In this document: positions 8,544 through 15,776 of the stretch, piece by piece | Numbering within the stretch: the stretch's first letter is position 1 | How the letters are laid out: every line of letters starts with the position of its first letter | NCBI GenBank assembly: GCA_963829135.1 | Contig: CAWHHO010000006.1 | Span: 496,001 to 560,000 of the forward strand | Source: Kumtagia sp963829135 | Lineage (GTDB): Bacteria; Pseudomonadota; Alphaproteobacteria; Rhizobiales; Rhizobiaceae | Length of the DNA: 64,000 nt | Direction: 5' to 3' | Notes under the pieces: generated by a model | Told to the model about the DNA's origin: nothing | Database searches by the model: none | Seen by the model: only the letters and a program-made list of their open reading frames with translations | Program-made: the position numbers and the translations under genes

Positions 8544-9467
8544 ATGGCAGGAAAGCCTATCGTCATCTTGGGGGTATTCGTCGCCGACACTGCTTATCGC
8601 GCAGAGCGGCAGCCGCGCATGGGAGAGACGCTGCTGGGCAGTGGCTTCAAGCTGGGTCCTGGCGGCAAGGGGTCCAATCAGGCGGTGGCCGCTGGGCGTC
8701 TCGGCGCCGATGTCAGCATCATCACGCGGCTTGGCGTGGATCCGTTCGCTGATATGGCGCTGGCGACCTGGAAAGACGCGGGCGTCAAGCCGGCGGTCAT
8801 CGAAACGCCGGAGAGCTACACGGGCGCCGCCTACATTTTCATCGACGATCAGACAGGCGACAATGCGATCATCGTCTCGCCCGGCGCCGCGATGCTTATC
8901 TCCCCCGCAGACATTGATCGTAATGCCCCGCTGATCCGCTCCGCCGGCGTCTTCGTGACTCAGTTGGAGCAACCGATCGACGCGGCGTTGCGCGCGCTAC
9001 AGATTGCAAAGTCGGCTGGCGTCAGCACGATCCTCAACCCGGCGCCGGCCGCCAAACTGCCCGAAGACATCTTCGCATTATGTGACTATGTCACGCCCAA
9101 CGAAACGGAGACGGAGGAACTGACTGGTATCAGGGTCGAGACCGTAGCCGACGCCCGCAGGGCGGCCGCGAAGCTCCTCGACAAGGGTGTTGGCGCGGCG
9201 ATCATCACTTTGGGTGAAAAGGGTGCTTTGCTGCACGACGGTCATCATTCCGAGTTGATACCGGCGTTCTCAGCAGGACCTGTAGTGGAGACGACCGGCG
9301 CAGGCGATGCTTTCAATGGTGGCTTCGCCGCGGGTCTCTCACGCGGGCTGGAGCCATTGCAGGCGGTCCGTTTCGGCTGCGCCGTTGCCGGCATTTCGGT
9401 GACGCGACCCGGGACCGCACCCTCTATGCCGAGCCTGGCCGAGGTGGAGGCTTTGCTTGCGAGATAG
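8544..9467 (+). CDS. PfkB-family sugar kinase (ribokinase-like)
   Basis: About 307 residues, cytoplasmic carbohydrate kinase of the ribokinase group. The substrate motif GPGGKGSNQAVAAGRLGA lies near the N-terminus and the anion-hole/catalytic motif ETTGAGDAFNGGFAAGL near the C-terminus, with Asp as catalytic base. NPAPAAKLP and TPNETETEELTG are typical of ribokinases. The start is taken at ATG 8544, four bases after the FucU-like stop; the longer open frame upstream would overlap the mutarotase gene. Together with the FGGY kinase this makes two different sugar kinases in one transport locus, so two sequential phosphorylations or two substrates are possible. Confidence 0.88.
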   Translation: MAGKPIVILGVFVADTAYRAERQPRMGETLLGSGFKLGPGGKGSNQAVAAGRLGADVSIITRLGVDPFADMALATWKDAGVKPAVIETPESYTGAAYIFIDDQTGDNAIIVSPGAAMLISPADIDRNAPLIRSAGVFVTQLEQPIDAALRALQIAKSAGVSTILNPAPAAKLPEDIFALCDYVTPNETETEELTGIRVETVADARRAAAKLLDKGVGAAIITLGEKGALLHDGHHSELIPAFSAGPVVETTGAGDAFNGGFAAGLSRGLEPLQAVRFGCAVAGISVTRPGTAPSMPSLAEVEALLAR

Positions 9468-9476
9468 TTTGGCGAA

Positions 9477-10283
9477 CTATTTGCCGGACGCGGTGCGCGC
9501 AGCCGCTATCTTGCGGTCGAACCATGGCCGAAGAAACGGCATGGCGATTGACCCGAAGGTGCCGAGCATTTTCATCTGCGCGCCGGGATAGATCGCAAAG
9601 CGCCCACGCTCGAGGCCGTTGAGCGCGACATTGGCGATCGCATCCGCCGTCCACACCCTGCCAGCGCCGATGGTCGCGTGCGCCTCCAAAGGGCGCAGAG
9701 GCAACTCGGCCTGCAACTGCGGCGTCTCAGTGTCGGGGGCAAAGCAGATCGACACCGTTATACCAATAGGTCGCGCCTCAGCCCTCAGGGCTTCGGCGAA
9801 GCCTGCGACGGCATATTTCGAGGCGCAGTAGCCGGTATATCCATAAATCCCGATCAGCCCCGCCCCGGAACCGAGCATCAGGATCCGACCGCGCCGCCGG
9901 TGCTGCATGCCAGCATAAACAGCGCGGACTGCATTGACAGTGCCGAACAGGTTCGTCCGGATTTGACTTTCGAAGGCTTCCGCGGAATGCGCGTGAAACG
10001 CGCCTGGAATGACGATCCCGGCGGAGGTCACCAGCGTGTCGCAAGCGCCAAGCGCTGCTTCGCAGCGTTGCACCGCGGATTGAATCGCCGCATTGTCGCC
10101 GGCATCGGCCATTTCGACATGAAACCGCCGTGCGGGAAAACGCGTGGCGAGCTCATTGCGCAGCGTGTTCAGCGGCGCCTCGTTGCGAGCGATCAGGGAT
10201 ACGTCGCTTCCGCGAGCCGCGCTCGCTTTGCACAGCGCTGCTCCGATGCCGCTTGATCCGCCGGTAATAATCGTATGCGCCAC
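9477..10283 (-). CDS. short-chain dehydrogenase/reductase (3-ketodihydrosphingosine reductase-like)
   Basis: About 268 residues, classical SDR. The cofactor motif TGGSSGIGAAL is at the very N-terminus, the catalytic Ser lies in LMLGSGAGLIG, and the YxxxK pair is Y-C-A-S-K in GYTGYCASKYAV. The overall pattern (N-terminal HTIITGGSSGIG, and PDTETPQLQAE after the active site) resembles 3-ketosphinganine reductases and related lipid SDRs; this closer assignment is my judgement. The start is a GTG at 10283, placed so that the protein begins just before the Rossmann strand; the longer upstream frame has no homology-like features. It stands alone, convergent with the ribokinase-like gene 9 bases away. 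Confidence 0.75.
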   Translation of the reverse strand: MAHTIITGGSSGIGAALCKASAARGSDVSLIARNEAPLNTLRNELATRFPARRFHVEMADAGDNAAIQSAVQRCEAALGACDTLVTSAGIVIPGAFHAHSAEAFESQIRTNLFGTVNAVRAVYAGMQHRRRGRILMLGSGAGLIGIYGYTGYCASKYAVAGFAEALRAEARPIGITVSICFAPDTETPQLQAELPLRPLEAHATIGAGRVWTADAIANVALNGLERGRFAIYPGAQMKMLGTFGSIAMPFLRPWFDRKIAAARTASGK

Positions 10284-10498
10284 GAGCCTGCACCCCAAAA
10301 AAGCGGTCGTTATCACGCGCTTTTTCGCAGGGCAATTTTGCGTGCCTCGGATTTCAGCGGATATTAGCGCCGGTCGTCTTGATTTGATGCCCGAAAATTG
10401 CGAACACGCGCCCGGTGACGCGGACGTCGAAAGCACGGGTCATCCAAGAACAGCAAATCCTGGTGTGCGACTCGCCGCCAAAGGGGAACTGGCTTTAG

Positions 10499-12091
10499 TT
10501 GGCACTTTTTGGATATTCGTCGATCTTGGTGCTGGCAACTTTCCTAGCTGCCGGACTCGTTTCGGGCGCCGTGGACCGTCTTGCAGTTTCGGTCAAAGTG
10601 CGGGAAGCCATCCTGCCGCCCCGAAAGGCATTCGAGATCTCCCTCGATTGGCTTGCCCGCTTGGTCCTTGTAGCACTGACCTATATGCTCTTCCTTTCGA
10701 TCTCCTGGCGCCCAATCTACGCGGCTGCTGCAACAGTGAGCACATTCGCCATTTTCACGCTGATTTCGCGCGCCAAGTTCGAGTACATCCGTGAGTCACT
10801 GGTTTTCTCGGATGTTGCACTGATCACGCTGGTATTTCGACATAAGGAGATGTTCTACGCCACGTGGCTGAACGTCGTGTTCTGGCTGGTGTCCTTAACC
10901 TACGTGTTCGGCGCATCGGCGCTATTCTTCGTGTTCGAGCCCTCCGTTTTGCCGGCCGGTGCCGGCCTACAGCCCATCGCGGCATTGCTTGTTTTAATGG
11001 CAGCGCCCTGGCTTTTTCTATTCAATCATCGCTTTCGAGAGGCAGCTTCGCGTATTGCTGCCAGGCTGATCGGCGGGGACGATATCAACACGTTGACAGT
11101 TCGAATGGGCGCATTCACCGCGGTCGTTTCGGGCTTTCTGGAGTGGCTAGGAACGCGACCTGTCCCGATTGTCACCGAAATTGCGGCGACGGATCAGCCG
11201 GCGGGCCGGACTACAGCTTCGAGGAGTGTGGGCGACGGCAAACCGCTTGTGGTCGTTTGGCAGTCGGAATCTTTCATGGACATGCGGCATTTCGGCGTAT
11301 CGTCTGTGGCGCTGCCAAATCTGGACCGCCTGCGTCGGCGGGCCGCCGAATGGGGCCGTATGTCGAACGTATTCGAAGGCGGCTACACGCTGCGTACCGA
11401 GTTTTCCGTGATCTCGGGGTTGCCGCCCAGCCAACTGGGTCCGGACGCAACGTATCCGTATCTAAATGCCGGCACCTACTCCGACGTAGCGTGGCCGACC
11501 CGGTTCCGGCGAGCCGGATGGGCAACGCGGTTCCTGCACCCCTACGACCGGCAGTTCTTTTCGCGGGATAGGGCGTTGCCGCTTCTCGGTTTTGAGGAAC
11601 TGGTAATGCTTGACGCGTTTGATCATGACCGCGAGCATGATGGACCATATGTCTCAGATATGACGCTGTCGAAACGCCTGCTTCAATATTGCGACGGCGA
11701 TCACGGCAAGGAGGGACAGTTCCTGTTTGCGGCATCCATGGAAAATCACGGGCCGTGGCGCCCTGGCCGTCACGGCGACAGCATCGACCCCGTGGAGATT
11801 TATCTCGCCATCCTGCAGCGATCGGATACGGCCCTCGGATACCTTGCCGGCGAACTGGACCGGATGGAACGCCCAGCCTGGCTGGTGTTCTACGGAGACC
11901 ACGCGCCCGTTCTGAAATCGTTCGCCGATCCGTTTTCCGACCCGCGAACCGACTATGTCATCGTTGCCAACTCATGGGCCGCCAATCGCACAGGTGGGAC
12001 CCGAGAGCCGGCCGAGAAAGCTCCGTGGAACCTCGTCTCGGACCTCGTAAGGCACGCCGGACTTCATATTATTACCGCTGAGGCCGCATGA
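10499..12091 (+). CDS. LtaS-like sulfatase/phosphoglycerol transferase, membrane-bound
   Basis: 530 residues: four or five hydrophobic segments in roughly the first 180 residues, then a periplasmic alkaline-phosphatase-fold domain of the LtaS/OpgB/sulfatase type. Metal and catalytic residues are recognisable: WQSESFMD (conserved Glu), GGYTLRTEF (candidate Thr nucleophile), and YGDHAP near residue 466 (Asp-His metal pair). Family members transfer phosphoglycerol or phosphoethanolamine from lipids to glycans. The start is TTG at 10499 with a somewhat distant AAGGGGA. The end overlaps the next gene (ATGA at 12088-12091), so it is coupled to a capsule-export-type protein and probably decorates the same surface polysaccharide. 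Confidence 0.8.
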   Translation: MALFGYSSILVLATFLAAGLVSGAVDRLAVSVKVREAILPPRKAFEISLDWLARLVLVALTYMLFLSISWRPIYAAAATVSTFAIFTLISRAKFEYIRESLVFSDVALITLVFRHKEMFYATWLNVVFWLVSLTYVFGASALFFVFEPSVLPAGAGLQPIAALLVLMAAPWLFLFNHRFREAASRIAARLIGGDDINTLTVRMGAFTAVVSGFLEWLGTRPVPIVTEIAATDQPAGRTTASRSVGDGKPLVVVWQSESFMDMRHFGVSSVALPNLDRLRRRAAEWGRMSNVFEGGYTLRTEFSVISGLPPSQLGPDATYPYLNAGTYSDVAWPTRFRRAGWATRFLHPYDRQFFSRDRALPLLGFEELVMLDAFDHDREHDGPYVSDMTLSKRLLQYCDGDHGKEGQFLFAASMENHGPWRPGRHGDSIDPVEIYLAILQRSDTALGYLAGELDRMERPAWLVFYGDHAPVLKSFADPFSDPRTDYVIVANSWAANRTGGTREPAEKAPWNLVSDLVRHAGLHIITAEAA

Positions 12092-13401
12092 CGCCTTCGT
12101 CGCGAGTCACCGGAGAGCAGCACGACCCGGCACGACGGACGTTCCTTTTTCTGCAAGGGCCATCATCATATTTGTTTGCAAAGATTGCCGACAATCTCGA
12201 GAAGGTCGGACACCGCTGCATCCGAATCAACCTGTGCATGGGCGACTGGATTTTCTGGCGCAGGCCAGGTGCGGTGAACTACCGCGGCCGCCTCGAAAAC
12301 TGGCAGGCCTTCGTCGCTTCGTTCATGGACCAGGAAGGCGTCACCGACCTAGTCCTGCTTGGCGAAGAACGCCCCCATCATTCCCTCGCCGTTGCCGCGG
12401 CGAAGGAGCGTGGTATTCCGGTATTCGCGGTAGAAATGGGCTATCTCAGACCCGATTGGGTCCGGATCGAGAAGGGCGGCAGCGGGTTCAATTCGCATTT
12501 CCCGACCGATCCGGACACCATCCTGCGAGCCGCCGCCGATTTGCCCCAACCGAATTTCGAGCAGCTGTATCGCCATACGTTCTTCACCGATGCGATCTAC
12601 GACCTGATGTTCAACCTGCCGAACGTCTTTCTGTGGTTCTTCTATCCGCACTACCGATGGCATGCAGTATTCCATCCCCTGGCTGAGTATGCTGGTTGGG
12701 TCGGTCGCCTCGTGCGCAGTCGAGGTCAAGTGAGGCGGACCCTCAAGATTACGAACAGGATGGAATTGAGGGATCGCCCCTATTTTATCTTCCCGTTGCA
12801 ACTTGAGACCGACTACCAGATCCGCGCGTATTCCACCTTTCGCTCCCAACGCGACGCGATCGACATGGTGATTCAGTCGTTTGCAGACAATGCTGATGAG
12901 AAGGCTCACCTGCTTATCAAAGTGCATCCGCTGGACAACAATTTGATCAACTGGCGGGCATACATCCGGGAGAGGGCGCGAGCGCGCAAGCTCGGAAAAC
13001 GGATACACTATGTCGATGGTGGAAACCTCTCCAAGATGATCGAGCAATCACAGGGTGTTCTGACGATTAATTCGACTGCCGGCATCGTCGCGCTTCAGCA
13101 GGGGAGACCGATCAAGGTGTTCGGTATCGCTATCTATGACATTCCGGGAATGACCACTTCGGTGCCGCTCGACCGGTTCTGGCGCGAGGCAACGGTTCCG
13201 GATCCCGGGCTTGTCGACGCCTTCATCCGCCTGATCGCCGCCTCGTTGCACGTTCGCGGAAACTTTTATTCCGACGACGGCGCCTCTGCCGCCGCGGCAT
13301 CGATAGCGCGACGGTTGCAGGAAAACACCGTCAACGAGCCAGGCGGCTACACCGCAACGCCTCAGCGATCACGACCGCAACCGTTCACCGCGAAGCGGTA
13401 G
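12088..13401 (+). CDS. KpsS/LipB-like capsule polysaccharide biosynthesis protein
   Basis: 437 residues, cytoplasmic glycosyltransferase-fold protein of the capsule biosynthesis family (KpsS-like). KpsS enzymes add the first Kdo of the poly-Kdo linker on the phosphatidylglycerol anchor of group 2 capsules. Recognisable segments are FLQGPSSYLFAKIADNL at the N-terminus, EMGYLRPDW, the FPLQLETDYQIRAYSTF block, KVHPLD, and TINSTAGIVALQQGRPIKVFG near the C-terminus, the last three typical of the family. It overlaps the LtaS-like gene by 4 bases. No KpsC, export ATPase or capsule polymerase gene lies nearby, so any capsule locus must be elsewhere. Confidence 0.85.
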   Translation: MTPSSRVTGEQHDPARRTFLFLQGPSSYLFAKIADNLEKVGHRCIRINLCMGDWIFWRRPGAVNYRGRLENWQAFVASFMDQEGVTDLVLLGEERPHHSLAVAAAKERGIPVFAVEMGYLRPDWVRIEKGGSGFNSHFPTDPDTILRAAADLPQPNFEQLYRHTFFTDAIYDLMFNLPNVFLWFFYPHYRWHAVFHPLAEYAGWVGRLVRSRGQVRRTLKITNRMELRDRPYFIFPLQLETDYQIRAYSTFRSQRDAIDMVIQSFADNADEKAHLLIKVHPLDNNLINWRAYIRERARARKLGKRIHYVDGGNLSKMIEQSQGVLTINSTAGIVALQQGRPIKVFGIAIYDIPGMTTSVPLDRFWREATVPDPGLVDAFIRLIAASLHVRGNFYSDDGASAAAASIARRLQENTVNEPGGYTATPQRSRPQPFTAKR

Positions 13402-13523
13402 ATCTGCGGCTCCCTACCCGCTGCGGGCAGCTAGTCGCGATAATTCAGTTTGCTCCACCCGCTAAGCATTTGTTTTTTTAACGCCTCTTTCCGAGACCGG
13501 TGCCCACTTGCGGGAGCCATGCC

Positions 13524-14328
13524 CTATCGCAAGCGCTCCATGAAAGCCATCGCACCTTGCGGCGCGCGCAATTTGCCCTCGTGAATGATGTAGACGAAAA
13601 CGTCGCGGCCGCGTTTCTCCGGCTCTTGGGAAGCATCCGCCAAAGGCAGATCGTCCGGCTGGCCGCCGGCCGCCCACAGCTTCGCGCGCTGCGCCCAACT
13701 TTCGAGCGCTTTCGGATCATAAGCGGTCGGGATCGAAATCCTCGCCTTTCTGTAGTCGTGCATAGACGAAATCCGACGTCACATCGGCAAACTCGGGATA
13801 TTCGTGATGATGCGCATAGCAGATCGCGACCTTATATTTGCGCGCCAGAGCGACAAACTCCGGAACTGCAAACGAGCCGTGCCGAACCTCCAGCGCATGC
13901 CGCAACGCGCGGCCGTTGTGCTTCTCCGGCAGCAGCTTCAAGAACGCGTCGAAATCGTCCGGATCGAACTTTTTTGTCGGCGCAAATTGCCATACGATCG
14001 GCCCCAGCTTATCCCCGAGCTCTTCCAAACCTTGCGCAAAGAACTTTGCCATCGACTCGCCAGCCTCAGCTAGCACCTTGCGGTTGGTGACAAAGCGATT
14101 GCCCTTGATCGAGAACACAAAATCGCTCGGTGTTTCCGATGCCCATTTCGCATAGGTTGCAGCCGTGAATCCTGAGTAATAGGTGCCGTTGACTTCGATT
14201 GTCGGTACCTGCTGCGACGCATATTCGAGCTGTTTCTTCTTCGGCAGCTTGTCCGGATAGAAGGTCCCCTCCCAGGGTTCGAAAGTCCAGCCGCCCATCC
14301 CAGCGCGGATTTTTCCGGAGGTGGACAT
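13524..14328 (-). CDS. DUF72 (UPF0759) family protein, frameshifted
   Basis: DUF72 proteins are TIM-barrel-like proteins of about 250-270 residues with no firmly established activity. Seen here: RAGMGGWTFEPWEGTFYP at the N-terminus, YASQQVPTIEVNGTYYS, FSIKGNRFVTN and VWQFAPTKKF. The first frame runs out near 13717 after YARLQKGEDFDPDRL; the continuation SIPTAYDPKALESWAQRAKLW up to MAFMERLR is in another frame, so one base is gained or lost near 13745. Rejoined length is about 268 residues, normal for the family. ATG 14328 has AGGAG 8 bases upstream, better than the in-frame TTG at 14334. It is divergent from the toxin-antitoxin pair. Confidence 0.8.
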
Positions 14329-14346
14329 AGGCAACGCTCCTGTTGT

Positions 14347-14369
14347 ATCTAGCTAGATATGTAGCTATA
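14347..14369. promoter_or_regulatory. palindromic operator candidate of the toxin-antitoxin pair
   Basis: A perfect 12-base palindrome ATCTAGCTAGAT (14347-14358) is followed by TAGCTATA (14362-14369), repeating the TAGCTA core. It lies 10-32 bases before the antitoxin ATG. Phd/YefM and VapB antitoxins usually repress their own promoter through short palindromes at this position, so autoregulation is likely. Confidence 0.5.
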
Positions 14370-14378
14370 TTGCCGGGC

Positions 14379-14945
14379 ATGACCGTAATCAACATGCACG
14401 ACGCCAAAACTTCGCTTTCGGACCTCGTTGCCCGCGCCGAGGCAGGCGAAGAAATTGTCATTGCCCGCCGCAACAAGCCAGCTGTCAAACTGGTACCGGT
14501 GAAGTCTGCTGACAACACGTTTGTTGCCGTGAGTGTGTCGCCTGCCCTGGAGCCGCGGATACCTGGCGGATTTGCGACCCCCCTGGAGCCGTTCGAACAC
14601 GCACCCGACGATTACATCAGCAAGAAAGACATAGCGGCGTACTATCGAAAGTATCCGCAGGAATGGAATGACATGCGCGGGATGGTTGGCTTCGCCGAGG
14701 ACAAACAGGCGGAGTTTGACATAGAAGGCCTAAGGGATGCGGTCGCCGCGGGGAGGGAATTTGCGATCATGGAACATGGGAAAGAAGTTGCGCATGTGAT
14801 ACCGGCAGTTGAGAAGCTGCCACGCGCGCCCGGTCGCTTTGCGCACCTGCGCGGGAATCTGCCTCCGGACCTTTTCGATCAGCCGCTGTCTGACGATGAA
14901 TTGGAGGCCTGGGAAGGCAAGTATTCGTCCGACGGTGGTAGATGA
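14379..14945 (+). CDS. Phd/YefM-family antitoxin, apparently with a duplicated domain
   Basis: About 188 residues, twice the usual antitoxin length. Residues 1-42 are a standard Phd/YefM N-terminal DNA-binding domain (MHDAKTSLSDLVARAEAGEE, then IVIARRNKPAVKLVPV). After a roughly 70-residue linker with a charged helix, FDIEGLRDAVAAGREF and AIMEHGKEVAHVIPAVEK repeat the same strand-helix pattern, and the protein ends with the toxin-neutralising type tail PGRFAHLRGNLPPDLFDQPL ... WEGKY. Start at ATG 14379; the longer frame upstream crosses the operator. Its stop overlaps the PIN toxin start (ATGA), the usual antitoxin-first arrangement. Confidence 0.75.
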   Translation: MTVINMHDAKTSLSDLVARAEAGEEIVIARRNKPAVKLVPVKSADNTFVAVSVSPALEPRIPGGFATPLEPFEHAPDDYISKKDIAAYYRKYPQEWNDMRGMVGFAEDKQAEFDIEGLRDAVAAGREFAIMEHGKEVAHVIPAVEKLPRAPGRFAHLRGNLPPDLFDQPLSDDELEAWEGKYSSDGGR

Positions 14946-15331
14946 GGTACCTTCTCGACACCCATGCGCTGTTTTGGTGGGTCTACTTTCCCGAGCTTTT
15001 GCCGCAGAAGGTTCGGGAATTGCTATGCGACATCGACGTTCAGCTGTTTGCGAGCGCGGTGTCCGCCTATGAAATGTCGTACAAGCATCATCGTGGGCGA
15101 TGGTCGGAAGTTGCTCCCTTGGTCGACACGTTCGAAGAGGTTGTCAGGGCGGAAAAGTTTGAACTCCTGCCGCTCAGCGCGAGACATGCGACGCGCGCCG
15201 GCTCTTACGGCATCGAGCATCGCGACCCTTTTGACCGGATGCTCGCGGCGCAGGCATCGGTCGAAGGGTTGGCGCTTGTGTCGAAGGACAAATTCCTCAG
15301 GGGATTGGGAGCGGAGACGGTGTGGGAGTAG
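14942..15331 (+). CDS. PIN-domain ribonuclease toxin (VapC-like)
   Basis: 129 residues, PIN domain toxin of the group found with Phd-type antitoxins. Acidic catalytic residues are visible: D6 in LLDTHALFWW, E in SAYEMSYKHHRGRW, D in HRDPFDRMLAAQA, and a last acidic pair in LVSKDKFLRG. VapC toxins cleave tRNA or rRNA when the antitoxin is degraded. The start overlaps the antitoxin stop by 4 bases, so production is translationally coupled. The frame is intact, so the pair is probably functional. Confidence 0.85.
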   Translation: MRYLLDTHALFWWVYFPELLPQKVRELLCDIDVQLFASAVSAYEMSYKHHRGRWSEVAPLVDTFEEVVRAEKFELLPLSARHATRAGSYGIEHRDPFDRMLAAQASVEGLALVSKDKFLRGLGAETVWE

Positions 15332-15407
15332 CTGACGGAAAGTTTTGGAGTGGATAGGCAAGCCGATTAGCTGCCATGCGTTTCCGGTTAAGCCGAGAGC
15401 CCTATGC

Positions 15408-15773
15408 TCACGGCTGACAGTACCCAGTAAGGCTTCGGAACACGCGCCGTTCGTTGTTGCTTGCTTGCCGGATAGACATAGGTCGGACAACCTGGCCGTC
15501 ACGCATTGTCGTAACCACGGCTAGAAGTTGACCGTTGTCATCGACGCAGAGGTGCATCTGGCGCACTTCGCCCTTCTCTTTGAACTGTCTGATGTCGCGA
15601 AAGGCAATCGCCTTCCCGTAAACCCCGGCATCATAAGCCGCTCAAGCAATGCCACTGCGCTTTCCAGGGAGATCTTGTGCTTCCTCCGGTTTAGGATCGT
15701 ACTCGATACGCGTCCGACCGAATATCAATCGGAACTCCCACTCTGGAATACCCATTCTCGCCGCAAAATCCAT
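15408..15773 (-). pseudogene. BrnT-like toxin, interrupted by two frameshifts
   Basis: The minus strand directly after uvrA encodes, in pieces, a BrnT-type (DUF497) ribonuclease toxin. Frame A gives MDFAARMGIPEWEF ... RIEYDPKPEEA; frame B gives RRKHKISLESAVALLERLMM; frame A again gives GKAIAFRDIRQFKEKGEV ... VVRPMSIRQASNNERRVF. The KHxISLExA block and the SIRQASNNERRVF tail match the family's ends. One base must be gained near 15690 and lost again near 15640 (or the reverse), a compensating pair. ATG 15773 follows the uvrA stop by 3 bases with GGAG upstream. No BrnA antitoxin follows. It may be decayed or only mis-sequenced. Confidence 0.55.
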
Positions 15774-15776
15774 CAA

